This document shows positions 35,273 to 43,681 of a DNA stretch of 64,000 nt, one piece after another. The position numbers and the translations under genes were made by a program. Source of the DNA: CAVYWD01 sp963772225. GTDB lineage: Bacteria; Myxococcota; Myxococcia; Myxococcales; UBA5297. The notes below the pieces were generated by a model. That model was not told the origin of the DNA. It made no database searches and saw only the letters and a list, made by a program, of their open reading frames with translations. Every line of letters begins with the position of its first letter. Positions within the stretch are counted from its first letter, which is position 1. Where the stretch lies: NCBI GenBank assembly GCA_963772225.1, contig CAVYWD010000002.1, positions 248,001-312,000 on the forward strand, in the 5' to 3' direction.

Positions 35273-37225
35273 CTAGGTCAGTCGTGACAGGGCGCGCTCC
35301 AGCGGCGCGAGCATCGCCTCGCCGGCCAAGCGGATGCTCGCGAACAGCTCGCGCTCCGCGGCGTCCAGCTCGCCCTGGGCCGTCGCCGAGCGCGCGGTCA
35401 GCTCCGCGCCCTCGATGGCGCTCAGGGCAACGATGGGCAGGAAGGGGACCACGCCGGCGGCCTTCTTGAGCCGACCGAGGCGCCGCTCCTCCCCGCGGCT
35501 GCTCCCGCGGAGCTCGAGGGCGCGCGCGAGCTTCGAGGCCCGGGACAGCGCGCCGTGAATTCGGGTGAGACCCTGGCGCATCCTGCGGGCTCGGAGCTGA
35601 AAGTCGGGGGTCGCGAGCGCGGCGGCGAGGCGGCCGTGGATGTCGTGGGGCTGGTCCTTGAAGCGGTCGGCCAGCCACTGCAGCGGCCGGTGATCCATCC
35701 CCTCCAGGAACGCGCCGCCCTCGGTGGCGTTGACGAACTCGGCCTTGCCGCGCGCGTCGCGGAGCTGGGAGCGCAGGGCCACGATCTGCGCGCGCATGGA
35801 GGGTGTGGTCAGGACCGGCGCGCCGAAGTAGCCGGGCACCTCGACCAGCTCGAGGCGGCTCTCGGCCATGGCCTTGAGGTAGTGCTCCTCCCTGCCCGGC
35901 TGGGCGAGGCGCAGCTTCGATCGCTGGTTGCGCATGGAGAGCGCGCCGTCGGCGAGCAACTCCAGGGGCGCGCCCCCGTCGGCCGCGCCGTCGGCGTAGT
36001 ACTTGGCGCCCGCCAGGGCGAAGTCCTGCCCGACGACCGCGATGGGCGAGCAGCCCATCCCCAGCGCGAGCTGGAGCGCGGCGATGGAGATGGTGCCGCC
36101 GGCGCGCAGCGAGGCGGACTCGCCGACCAGCTCGAACAGCCAGCTCTCGACGATGGGCGAGGAGGCGAAGGTGAACCGCTGCCCCGCAAGGGTCTCGAAC
36201 AGCTCGGGCGCGATGCTGGCGCCCAGCCCGAGGAAGGGGATGTCGCCTTCGCGAACTCCCTCGAACTGGTAGCCAAGGTTCTGGTGGTCGCAGGCGAGGA
36301 CCATGTCCGGTTGCACGCCCGCGCGCCGCAGCGCCTTCACGGTCTGGTTGATGCCGATGATCAGCGCCCGGCCCTTGAGCTCGGAGAGGAGGGCGATGTT
36401 CTTGTCGAGCGACGGGCCGGCCGAGACGATGATCGCGGGGATGTTCGGGAGCGCTCCCTGGAGCTGGGCGGCCGATGGGTAGCGGGCCAAGAGTGGTGCG
36501 TTCTCCGTGCAGCGCGACAGGAGCTCGGGGCCCATGGTCTCGACGCTGCGCGCGAACGACTGGATGATGCTCAGCGTCTCGCTCAGCCGCTCCGTCACTG
36601 CGGCCACGCCGATGCGGCAGGCGCCCAACGAACGCACTCGGAAGTGCTGGGGGTAGGGCCAGCCCAGGTGCCAGCAGGCGGCGTCCAGCCCCTCGAGGTC
36701 CGCGCGCGCCAGGACTCCGTCGGTCGCCTCCCCGCGGTCGTTGAGCCAGAGGACCCGGCGCTGGCCCTCTTGGACCAGGGCGCGGGGCACGGCTGGGTCG
36801 GCGCCGCCGACCAGCACCAGGAGGTCGCGCGCTCGGTCCCAGGGCTCGGCGAGGAGCTCGCGGGCCACCTCTTCCGGCGGCGCGCCGAAGGCTGCGATCC
36901 AGTCGCCCAAGGTCTCGCAGCCCCGGCTCGACAGCGCCTCGCGCAGCCGCTGATCGGCCACTTCCACGCGCGCCACGAGCTTGGCGAGCAGGCTCTCCAT
37001 CTCGGGCCGCTCCGGCCCTCGCGGCGACTCCTCGAACCTTCGGCTCCAAGCGCCAATCTGGCCCGAGGCCTCGCCTAGAGCGTCAGCGAGTTGACGGACG
37101 CGCCCCGCGTCGCCGCGCTGGAGCGCGGGGACGAGCTCGTCGACGAGGGCCGCGCGGCGCACCAGGATCTCCGCAAAGCCCAGGGCCGGGTGTGGGGACT
37201 GGGGAGCACGCTGAGGATGGCTCAT
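35273..37225 (-). CDS. Motility-associated factor (Maf, DUF115) glycosyltransferase
   Basis: This approximately 650-aa protein contains the DUF115 core: IPAIIVSAGPSLDKNIALL near residue 260, LIIGINQTVKALRRAGVQPD, LACDHQNLG and IAVVGQDFALAGAKYYADG. Maf proteins attach nonulosonic acids to Ser/Thr of flagellins. The start is ambiguous: AGGAG stands 2 nt before an ATG at 37234, 8 nt before a GTG at 37228 and 11 nt before ATG 37225; I use the last. It lies directly downstream of fliS and the fliT-like gene and upstream of neuB, the classic place for a flagellin glycosyltransferase. Confidence 0.88.
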   Translation of the reverse strand: MSHPQRAPQSPHPALGFAEILVRRAALVDELVPALQRGDAGRVRQLADALGEASGQIGAWSRRFEESPRGPERPEMESLLAKLVARVEVADQRLREALSSRGCETLGDWIAAFGAPPEEVARELLAEPWDRARDLLVLVGGADPAVPRALVQEGQRRVLWLNDRGEATDGVLARADLEGLDAACWHLGWPYPQHFRVRSLGACRIGVAAVTERLSETLSIIQSFARSVETMGPELLSRCTENAPLLARYPSAAQLQGALPNIPAIIVSAGPSLDKNIALLSELKGRALIIGINQTVKALRRAGVQPDMVLACDHQNLGYQFEGVREGDIPFLGLGASIAPELFETLAGQRFTFASSPIVESWLFELVGESASLRAGGTISIAALQLALGMGCSPIAVVGQDFALAGAKYYADGAADGGAPLELLADGALSMRNQRSKLRLAQPGREEHYLKAMAESRLELVEVPGYFGAPVLTTPSMRAQIVALRSQLRDARGKAEFVNATEGGAFLEGMDHRPLQWLADRFKDQPHDIHGRLAAALATPDFQLRARRMRQGLTRIHGALSRASKLARALELRGSSRGEERRLGRLKKAAGVVPFLPIVALSAIEGAELTARSATAQGELDAAERELFASIRLAGEAMLAPLERALSRLT

Positions 37226-37253
37226 CACGACCATCGCTCCTCGCGCGCGGGCA

Positions 37254-37544
37254 TCATCGGCGGCGGTAGGCCCCGACGGCACGGCGCGACGTGCCCAGTT
37301 GCAAGAGCGAGGCCTCGAGCGCCCGGACGTGCCGCTCGGCCGCCTGACCGCAGCGCTGCCAGAGAGAGCGAGCGAGGGCCAAGTCGGCGGGGGGCAGGCG
37401 CAGCCCCTCCCGTTCGGCGCGTGCGCAGGACTCGGCCGCGGCTGCCATGGCCTTCGCGGCGGCGCTGGCATCGCCTCGCTCCAGGGCGTCGGCGGCGGTG
37501 CGCAGTGCGCCTTGCAGCTCCGCGGCGGCGCCGGGCGCGATCAC
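37254..37544 (-). CDS. FliT-like small helical protein
   Basis: The 96-aa product starts with GTG 37544, which overlaps the fliS stop (GTGA). It is all-helical (AAAAESCARAEREGLRL, RSLWQRCGQAAERHVRALEA) with no strong motif. Position after fliD and fliS, size and helicity fit a FliT-type chaperone for the cap protein FliD. Sequence identity to known FliT is too weak to see by eye, so this is a context call. Confidence 0.55.
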   Translation of the reverse strand: MIAPGAAAELQGALRTAADALERGDASAAAKAMAAAAESCARAEREGLRLPPADLALARSLWQRCGQAAERHVRALEASLLQLGTSRRAVGAYRRR

Positions 37545-37930
37545 CTGGCCGCCTCGCCCTTTTCCAGCGCGCTCACCGCGCCGGCGAAGCCCTCCGCGAT
37601 GGGCTCGAGCGCCCGGAGGGCCTCACGGGCAGGGGCGGGGTCGCGGCTGGTGATCGCCCGGAGGGTGCGAAACGAGGCGAAGCGGTAGACCTCCGCCAGG
37701 CGATCGCAGAGCTCGGGGGCGCGGCCGCGGTCGAGCGTGGAGTGCAGCTCGATGACGATCTCGTTGGCCTTGGTGAGCGGGACGTGGGCGTCGCGCGCCT
37801 GCCCCTTCTCGAGCGCGTCGGCGCCGGCGCGCAGATGCTTGAGGGCTGCCTGGAGCAACATCACGAGGAGGCGCTCGCGGGAAGCGGTCTGGTTCTGGAT
37901 CTCTCGATAGCGGTTTGCTGCCGGAAGCAT
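37541..37930 (-). CDS. fliS: Flagellin export chaperone FliS
   Basis: This 129-aa protein has the FliS hallmark near its N-terminus (YREIQNQTASRERLLVMLLQ), followed by the helical bundle with KANEIVIELHSTLDRG. FliS binds the C-terminus of flagellin in the cytosol and prevents premature polymerisation. ATG 37930 has GAGGA upstream. It lies 11 bp after fliD, and its stop overlaps the next gene. Confidence 0.9.
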   Translation of the reverse strand: MLPAANRYREIQNQTASRERLLVMLLQAALKHLRAGADALEKGQARDAHVPLTKANEIVIELHSTLDRGRAPELCDRLAEVYRFASFRTLRAITSRDPAPAREALRALEPIAEGFAGAVSALEKGEAAR

Positions 37931-37941
37931 GATCAAGATCC

Positions 37942-39297
37942 TCAGGCGCTGGAGGAGGACGACTGAGAGGTGAGGTACTGCCCCACGCTCTTCCACTGGC
38001 TGATGGTCTGCTCCATGGCGGTGTACTGGGCCGTCAGGTTGGCCTTGTAGGTGTCGACGCGCTGCTGCTCGTCGGCGATCCGATTGTTGATGTCGGAGAT
38101 GGAGTCGGTGAGGCTCTTGCTGCGCGTCGTGAGCAGCCCGCTGACCGAGTTGGTGTAATTGTCTGAAAGGTTCTTGGTCAGCGCCCCGATGCCCGTGGTC
38201 CGGTCGGAGAAGATCCGGTTCACGGCGTTCGGGTCCTTGGCGATGGCGCTGGAGAGGACGGACTCGTCGAGCGTCAGCGTTCCGTCCTCCTTCGTCCCCA
38301 CGCCGAGGTCCGCCAGCCGCTGAAGGGAACCGCCGGGGACGTCCGCGATGATGAGGCTCTGGAGGTCCGAGCCGAGGCTGCGAACCGTGGAGTCGCCGGC
38401 GAGCGTCGTGGAGCGGTCGGTCTTGTCGTTGACGTTGAGGTCGCCCTGCACCACGGTCATCAAGTTGTTGTAGGCGGTGATGAAGTTGTTGAGGTTGGTC
38501 GCGGTCCCCGTCTCGTCGTTGTCGAGCTCCAGGGTCTCGGCGCCGCTCGCGCTCTTGGACTTGAGCGTCACCGTCGTGCCCGGGATGGCATCGGTGACCG
38601 TGTTGCTGGTGCGCGCGAACGAGAGCCCGTCCACGGTGAATGCCGCGTTCTGCGCGGCCTGGGTGGTGGTGAGGGAGAGCGCCGTCCCGTTCGTCCCCGT
38701 GGTCTGCACGTTCACCTTCAGCGCGTCGTCGGCGGTGCCGGTGAGCGGGTAGCCGGTGGCGGTGTTGGCGAGGGAGAGATAGCTGTTGGTGCCGTCGTTG
38801 AGCACCGTGGCCGTGACGCCCAGGCCGGCGCCGTTGATGGAGCCCGCCACGTCGGCCAGCGAGGAGCCGTCCGCGAGGGTGATGGGGTTGGAGGTCTTGC
38901 CCTGCACGGTGAGGGTCAGGGTGGCGCCGGCGACCGTCGCGTCGGAGGAGCTGTAGGCGTTGGAGAGCGCCTTGGCCGAGGTCGCCAAGTTCTTGACCTC
39001 GATGGCGTAGGACCCGGCGGCGGCGCCTGCGCCCGGAGTCGCGGAGAAGGCGACGTTCGAGGACGAAGCCTTGACCGAGAGGACGCCGCTCGACGCCAGC
39101 GAGGCGGCGGCGGTCTGGAGCGCGGAGATCTTGGAGGCGATGTCGCCGATCTGGCTCACCTGGGTCTGATACGCGCTCTGCTTTTGCTGCAAATCGGTGA
39201 TGGGCTGCGACTCCAAGGTCACCAGCTTGTCGATCATGGTGCCCCAGTCGATTCCCGAGGCGATTCCGGTGGACTGAAAGACGGGGCTGGTGGCCAT
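37942..39297 (-). CDS. fliD: Flagellar cap (hook-associated protein 2) FliD
   Basis: The 451-aa product begins with the conserved FliD N-terminal stretch (VFQSTGIASGIDWGTMIDKL, QPITDLQQKQSAYQTQVSQI) and ends with a coiled-coil C-terminus (ISDINNRIADEQQRVDTYKA, YTAMEQTISQW). FliD caps the filament and directs flagellin insertion. A class-3 promoter (39361-39388) lies 64 bp upstream. It probably drives fliD-fliS-fliT-maf and perhaps the whole sugar cluster downstream, since the following genes are closely spaced on the same strand. Confidence 0.93.
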   Translation of the reverse strand: MATSPVFQSTGIASGIDWGTMIDKLVTLESQPITDLQQKQSAYQTQVSQIGDIASKISALQTAAASLASSGVLSVKASSSNVAFSATPGAGAAAGSYAIEVKNLATSAKALSNAYSSSDATVAGATLTLTVQGKTSNPITLADGSSLADVAGSINGAGLGVTATVLNDGTNSYLSLANTATGYPLTGTADDALKVNVQTTGTNGTALSLTTTQAAQNAAFTVDGLSFARTSNTVTDAIPGTTVTLKSKSASGAETLELDNDETGTATNLNNFITAYNNLMTVVQGDLNVNDKTDRSTTLAGDSTVRSLGSDLQSLIIADVPGGSLQRLADLGVGTKEDGTLTLDESVLSSAIAKDPNAVNRIFSDRTTGIGALTKNLSDNYTNSVSGLLTTRSKSLTDSISDINNRIADEQQRVDTYKANLTAQYTAMEQTISQWKSVGQYLTSQSSSSSA

Positions 39298-39360
39298 GGA
39301 GATTCCTCGCGCGACGGGCGCCGACGGTCGGTCGGGCCGGGAGACCCCGACCTATTTCTG

Positions 39361-39388
39361 CCATCGGCACGATCGGCCCCGGGGATAA
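39361..39388 (-). promoter_or_regulatory. Class-3 (sigma-28-like) promoter of fliD
   Basis: On the minus strand TTATCCCC (39381-39388) is followed after exactly 12 nt by GCCGATGG (39361-39368), close to the FliA -10 consensus GCCGATAA and preceded by CGT as at the other sites in this cluster. Confidence 0.7.
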
Positions 39389-39522
39389 GAAGGCCGTCGG
39401 GGGGGAGGCGCTGCTCGAGGACTTTGCAAGCCGCGCACCGAGCCTCGCGTCAGAGGCCTGTCGCCAATGCGGGGTTCAAGGCCTGACCGAGGCAGAATTC
39501 CGACGCGGCAGCTTTCTTCGGA

Positions 39523-40362
39523 TTACTGCAGGAGCTTGAGCGCCAGCTGGGGGACCTGATTGGCCTGCGCGAGGACGCTGACGCCGGCCTGCATCAGGAT
39601 TTGGGCGCGCGAGAGCTTGGAGCTCTCCTCGGCGACGTCGACGTCGCGGATGCGGCTGTTGGCGGCCGACAGATTCTCGGAGGCGCTCTGGATCTGCGCG
39701 ATGACGTTGGTCAGCCGGTTGCCGGCGGCGCCGAGGTTGGCGCGGGCGCCGCTGATGACCTGGAGCGCGGAGTCGATGAGGGCGAGAGCGCTCTGGGAGG
39801 ACGCCTGGGTCGAGAGCGAGAGCGCGCTGAAGGCGCCGTTGGCGCCCAATGCGGAGAGGGACACGTCCACCGTGGTCACCGAGATGCGGTCGTTCGCCGC
39901 CACGTTGCGAATGCCGATCTGGAAGGTGAGGACGTTGCCCGCCGAATTGAGGAGCGCCTGCCCGTTGTACTCGGTGGCCGAGGCGATGCGGTCGATCTCG
40001 GTCTTGAGCGCGTCGGACTCCTTCTGGATGTACGTGCGCTCGGTGTCGGAGACGCCGGCGGAAGCGGACTCCATGGCGAGCTCGCGCATGCGGGTGACGA
40101 TGTTGGAGACCTCGTTGAGCGCGCCCTCGGCGGTCTGGATGACGCTGACGCCGTCCTGGGCATTGCGGGCGGCCTGGTCGTAGCTCTGGATCTGCGCCTC
40201 GAGGTTGACGCTGATGCCCAGGCCGGCGGCGTCGTCGCCCGCCTTGGTGATGCGGTAGCCGGACGAGAGCTTCGAGAGCGAGCTGTCGATGTCGGACTGC
40301 GTGGTGAACAGGTTCCGCTGCGCGTCCAGGGAGGCGATATTCGTGCGAATGCTCATCGACAT
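39523..40362 (-). CDS. fliC: Flagellin (copy F1)
   Basis: The 279-aa flagellin has both conserved ends and almost no variable central domain. The N-terminal D0/D1 part is SIRTNIASLDAQRNL, LSKLSSGYRITKAGDDAAGL; the C-terminal part is SAANSRIRDVDVAEESSKLS and ILMQAGVSVLAQANQVPQLA. Short flagellins of about 275 aa lack the surface-exposed D2/D3 domains. The frame is intact. It is the last flagellin before fliD, has its own class-3 promoter at 40402-40429 and GAGGAG before the start. It differs from F2-F4 at many positions, so it is an older paralogue. Confidence 0.95.
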   Translation of the reverse strand: MSMSIRTNIASLDAQRNLFTTQSDIDSSLSKLSSGYRITKAGDDAAGLGISVNLEAQIQSYDQAARNAQDGVSVIQTAEGALNEVSNIVTRMRELAMESASAGVSDTERTYIQKESDALKTEIDRIASATEYNGQALLNSAGNVLTFQIGIRNVAANDRISVTTVDVSLSALGANGAFSALSLSTQASSQSALALIDSALQVISGARANLGAAGNRLTNVIAQIQSASENLSAANSRIRDVDVAEESSKLSRAQILMQAGVSVLAQANQVPQLALKLLQ

Positions 40363-40401
40363 GGCCGAGCTCCTCAGGTCCGTGCTGCCAGCTCGTCCAT
40401 G

Positions 40402-40429
40402 GGTTCGTCACGCGCACCCAATGCGTTAA
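40402..40429 (-). promoter_or_regulatory. Class-3 promoter of flagellin F1
   Basis: TTAACGCA (40422-40429) and GACGAACC (40402-40409) are separated by 12 nt on the minus strand, matching the common motif of the flagellin and flgM genes. Confidence 0.6.
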
Positions 40430-40516
40430 GCCCGCGGCGCGGGTCGGCCGGGACCTCGGTGGGGAGGCCGGCCCGGCGCCTCGCCTGGAGCAGGGCGCCG
40501 GGCCGCGAATGACGGG

Positions 40517-41351
40517 CTACTGGAGCAGCTTCAAGGCGAGCTGAGGGACCTGGTTGGCCTGGGAGAGGACGCTGACGCCGGCCTGCATGAGGATTCTGGG
40601 CGCGGGAGAGGGTGGAGGACTCCTCGGCGACGTCGACGTCGCGGATGCGGCTGTTGCCGGCGGAGAGGTTCTCGGAGGCGGTCTGGATTTGACTGATGAC
40701 GTCGGTGAGGCGGTTGCCGGTGGCACCGAGGGAGGCGCGGGCGCCGGAGATGGTCTGGAGGGCGATGTCGATGGCGCTCAAGGCCAGCTGCGCGGAGGAT
40801 TGGGTGGAGAGACTGAGGGCGCTGAAGCTGGGGCCGAGGGCGGAGAGGTTCACGTCGACGGTGGTGATGGCGATGCGGTCATTGGCGGCCACGTCGCGGA
40901 TGCCGATCTGGAAGGTGAGGACCTGCGTGCCGTCGTTGAGGAGCTTGTTGCCGTTGTACTCGGTGGCGTCGGCGATGCGGTTGATCTCGGTCTTGAGCGC
41001 GTCGGACTCGTTCTGGATGTAGACGCGCTCGGTGTTGGAGACGCCGGCGGAGGCGGACTCCATGGCGAGCTCGCGGAGGCGGGTGACGATGTTGGAGACC
41101 TCGTTGAGGGCGCCCTCGGCGGTCTGCACGACGCTGATGCCGTCCTGGGCGTTGCGGGCGGCCTGGTTGTAGCTCTGGATCTGGGCCTCGAGGTTGACGC
41201 TGATGCCCAAACCGGCCGCGTCGTCTCCGGCCTTGGTGATGCGGTAGCCCGAGGACAACTTTGACAGCGAGCTGTCGATGGTCTGCTGCGTCTGGAAGAG
41301 GTTTCGCTGCGCGTCCAGTGAGGCGACGTTGGTGCGGACGGTCATTGCCAT
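40517..41351 (-). pseudogene. fliC: Flagellin (copy F2), frameshifted near its 3' end
   Basis: This copy is nearly identical to F3 but carries one extra base near 40594: ATTCTGGG on the plus strand where F3 has ATTTGGG. The frame is lost after VAEESSTLSRAQ, and the conserved last 25 residues (ILMQAGVSVLSQANQVPQLA) lie in the next frame, ending at TAG 40517. Without correction the protein would instead end at 40374 with an unrelated tail and could not form the D0 C-terminal helix. F4 has the same lesion. Two class-3-like promoters lie upstream (41402-41429 and 41481-41508). The total length fits one inserted base. Confidence 0.88.
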
Positions 41352-41401
41352 AGCCCGGCTCCTTCTTGATTAGCCCTGGTGTTTTTGCTTCCTCGCCCCT
41401 G

Positions 41402-41429
41402 GATTCGTCACGGGAGCGGGAACTCGTAA
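41402..41429 (-). promoter_or_regulatory. Class-3 promoter of flagellin F2 (proximal)
   Basis: TTACGAGT (41422-41429), 12 nt, then GACGAATC (41402-41409) on the minus strand. Confidence 0.55.
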
Positions 41430-41480
41430 ACCGGGGCTCGGGTTGGCAATTTCGAGGTAAAGGAAGGCGCGCGGCGGCCG

Positions 41481-41508
41481 TCATCGGCACGAGGCGGCGG
41501 AAGAATAA
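41481..41508 (-). promoter_or_regulatory. Class-3 promoter of flagellin F2 (distal)
   Basis: TTATTCTT (41501-41508), 12 nt, then GCCGATGA (41481-41488) on the minus strand. This is the site closest to the FliA consensus and sits immediately downstream of the hairpin array. Confidence 0.65.
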
Positions 41509-42083
41509 GCGGCCCGTTGAGATGACCGCGGGGCCCGGCTGGGCTTTGCCTCGGCTCCGAAGGTCCGAAGGAGAAAATGAACGGCCCGGTTGTGGAGGCC
41601 GCGGGCCTGCCCGGGCTTCGCCTCGGCTCCGAAGGTCCGAAGTTCCGAGGGAGAAAAGACGGCCCCGCGGTTGAGGAGACCGCGGGCTTGCCCGGGCTTC
41701 GCCGAGGGAGAAAGGAGGGCCCCGTCGTGGAGGCCGCTGGCCTGCCCGGGCTTCGCCTCGGCTCCGAAGGTCCGAAGCTCCGAGGGAGAAAGGACGGCCC
41801 GGTCGTGGGGCCGCGGGCCTGCCTGGACTTCGCCGAGGGAGAAAAGACGGCCCCGCGGTTGAGGAGACCGCGGGACCTGCCTGGACTTCGTCGAGGGAGA
41901 AAAGACGGCCCCGCGGTTGAGGAGACCGCGGGACCTGCCTGGACTTCGTCGAGGGAGAAAAGGCGCCCCCGCGGTCCTGGAGACCGCGGGCCTGCCTGGG
42001 CTTCGCCGATGGAGAAAAAACGGCCCCGCGGTTGAGGAGACCGCGGGGCCTGCCGGACTACAACCTCGGGGGCTAGCCGAGGA
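41509..42083 (-). terminator. Array of about nine tandem terminator-like hairpins, downstream of F3
   Basis: This gene-free tract downstream of F3 and upstream of F2 holds about nine repeats, mostly 57-58 nt apart, starting near 41510, 41582, 41660, 41717, 41795, 41848, 41906, 41963 and 42021. The better units have a perfect stem CCCGCGGT/ACCGCGGG around a 7-nt loop. On the minus strand, the flagellin direction, each stem is followed by a T-run (best: GGGGCCGTTTTTTCTCC for the first one met, at 42015-42048). Units 1 and 4 are degenerate. A further small stem CCTCGG/CCGAGG lies at 42064-42082. Open frames through the tract on both strands reflect the period and GC content, not a gene. Confidence 0.8.
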
Positions 42084-42112
42084 GGATTTGAAAGACCGGC
42101 GAAGAAGAAAAG

Positions 42113-42946
42113 TTACTGGAGCAGCTTCAAGGCGAGCTGAGGGACCTGGTTGGCCTGGGAGAGGACGCTGACGCCGGCCTGCATGAGGATTTGGGCGCGC
42201 GAGAGGGTGGAGGACTCCTCGGCGACGTCGACGTCGCGGATGCGGCTGTTGCCGGCGGAGAGGTTCTCGGAGGCGGTCTGGATCTGACTGATGACGTCGG
42301 TGAGGCGGTTGCCGGTGGCACCGAGGGAGGCGCGGGCGCCGGAGATGGTCTGGAGGGCGATGTCGATGGCGCTCAAGGCCAGCTGCGCGGAGGATTGGGT
42401 GGAGAGACTGAGGGCGCTGAAGCTGGGGCCGAGGGCGGAGAGGTTCACGTCGACGGTGGTGATGGCGATGCGGTCATTGGCGGCCACGTCGCGGATGCCG
42501 ATCTGGAAGGTGAGGACCTGCGTGCCGTCGTTGAGGAGCTTGTTGCCGTTGTACTCGGTGGCGTCGGCGATGCGGTTGATCTCGGTCTTGAGCGCGTCGG
42601 ACTCGTTCTGGATGTAGACGCGCTCGGTGTTGGAGACGCCGGCGGAGGCGGACTCCATGGCGAGCTCGCGGAGGCGGGTGACGATGTTGGAGACCTCGTT
42701 GAGGGCGCCCTCGGCGGTCTGCACGACGCTGATGCCGTCCTGGGCGTTGCGGGCGGCCTGGTTGTAGCTCTGGATCTGGGCCTCGAGGTTGACGCTGATG
42801 CCCAAACCGGCCGCGTCGTCTCCGGCCTTGGTGATGCGGTAGCCCGAGGACAACTTTGACAGCGAGCTGTCGATGGTCTGCTGCGTCTGGAAGAGGTTTC
42901 GCTGCGCGTCCAGTGAGGCGACGTTGGTGCGGACGGTCATTGCCAT
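42113..42946 (-). CDS. fliC: Flagellin (copy F3), intact
   Basis: This 277-aa flagellin is the only intact member of the F2/F3/F4 trio. It has TVRTNVASLDAQRNLF and GYRITKAGDDAAGLGIS at the N-terminus and STLSRAQILMQAGVSVLSQA at the C-terminus, with no D2/D3 insert. Its nucleotide sequence is almost identical to F2 over the gene and for roughly 300 bp upstream, so the duplication is recent. The start has AAGGAG upstream. It is bounded on both sides by hairpin arrays and has two promoter-like motifs (42997-43024, 43076-43103). Confidence 0.96.
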   Translation of the reverse strand: MAMTVRTNVASLDAQRNLFQTQQTIDSSLSKLSSGYRITKAGDDAAGLGISVNLEAQIQSYNQAARNAQDGISVVQTAEGALNEVSNIVTRLRELAMESASAGVSNTERVYIQNESDALKTEINRIADATEYNGNKLLNDGTQVLTFQIGIRDVAANDRIAITTVDVNLSALGPSFSALSLSTQSSAQLALSAIDIALQTISGARASLGATGNRLTDVISQIQTASENLSAGNSRIRDVDVAEESSTLSRAQILMQAGVSVLSQANQVPQLALKLLQ

Positions 42947-42996
42947 AGCCCGGCTCCTTCTTGATTAGCCCTGGTGTTTTTGCTTCCTCGCCCCTG

Positions 42997-43024
42997 GATT
43001 CGTCACGGGAGCGGGAACTCGTAA
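42997..43024 (-). promoter_or_regulatory. Class-3 promoter of flagellin F3 (proximal)
   Basis: TTACGAGT (43017-43024), 12 nt, then GACGAATC (42997-43004) on the minus strand, identical to the F2 and F4 sites. Confidence 0.55.
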
Positions 43025-43075
43025 ACCGGGGCTCGGGTTGGCAATTTCGAGGTAAAGGAAGGCGCGCGGCGGCCG

Positions 43076-43103
43076 TCATCGGCACGAGGCGGCGGAAGAA
43101 TAA
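43076..43103 (-). promoter_or_regulatory. Class-3 promoter of flagellin F3 (distal)
   Basis: TTATTCTT (43096-43103), 12 nt, then GCCGATGA (43076-43083) on the minus strand, a duplicate of the F2 distal site. Confidence 0.65.
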
Positions 43104-43647
43104 GCGGCCCGTTGAGATGACCGCGGGGCCCGGCTGGGCTTTGCCTCGGCTCCGAAGGTCCGAAGGAGAAAATGAACGGCCCGGTTGTGGAGGCCGCGGG
43201 CCTGCCCGGGCTTCGCCTCGGCTCCGAAGCTCCGAGAGAGAAAAAGCGCCCCCGCGGTCGTGGGGACCGCGGGCCTGCCTGGGCTTCGCCGATGGAGAAA
43301 AAACGGCCCCGCGGTTGAGGAGACCGCGGGCCTGCCTGGACTTCGCCGAGGGAGAAAAAGCGCCCCCGCGGTCCTGGAGACCGCGGGCCTGCCTGGACTT
43401 CGTCGAGGGAGAAAAGACGGCCCCGCGGTTGAGGAGGCCGCGGACCTGCCTGGACTTCGCCGAGGGAGAAAAAGCGCCCCCGCGGTCCTGGAGACCGCGG
43501 GACCTGCCTGGACTTCGTCGAGGGAGAAAAGGCGCCCCCGCGGTCCTGGAGACCGCGGGCCTGTTTGGGCTTCGCCGATGGAGAAAAAACGGCCCCGCGG
43601 TTGAGGAGACCGCGGGGCCTGCCGGACTACAACCTCGGGGGCTAGCC
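43104..43647 (-). terminator. Second array of about nine tandem terminator-like hairpins, downstream of F4
   Basis: This array lies between F4 and the F3 promoters. Units start near 43104, 43177, 43247, 43304, 43359, 43419, 43474, 43532 and 43590, again mostly 55-60 nt apart, with CCCGCGGT/ACCGCGGG stems and variable 7-nt loops (TGAGGAG, CCTGGAG or CGTGGGG). Minus-strand T-runs follow the stems. Both ends match the first array, but the middle units differ in order and loop type. The arrays have therefore been rearranged or partly homogenised since duplication. No gene is supported in this tract. Confidence 0.8.
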
Positions 43648-43681
43648 GAGGAGGATTTGAAAGACCGGCGAAGAAGTAAAG

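Noticed and set aside
41577..42035. Plus-strand open frame through the first hairpin array (Gly/Leu/Arg-rich repeats)
   Set aside because: It follows the 57-nt DNA period, has no ribosome site and mirrors open frames on the other strand; the hairpin and T-run structure explains the sequence better.
41509..43647. Arrays considered as CRISPR or protein-coding VNTR
   Set aside because: There are no unique spacers; units are palindromic and contiguous with T-runs, and no cas genes are near.
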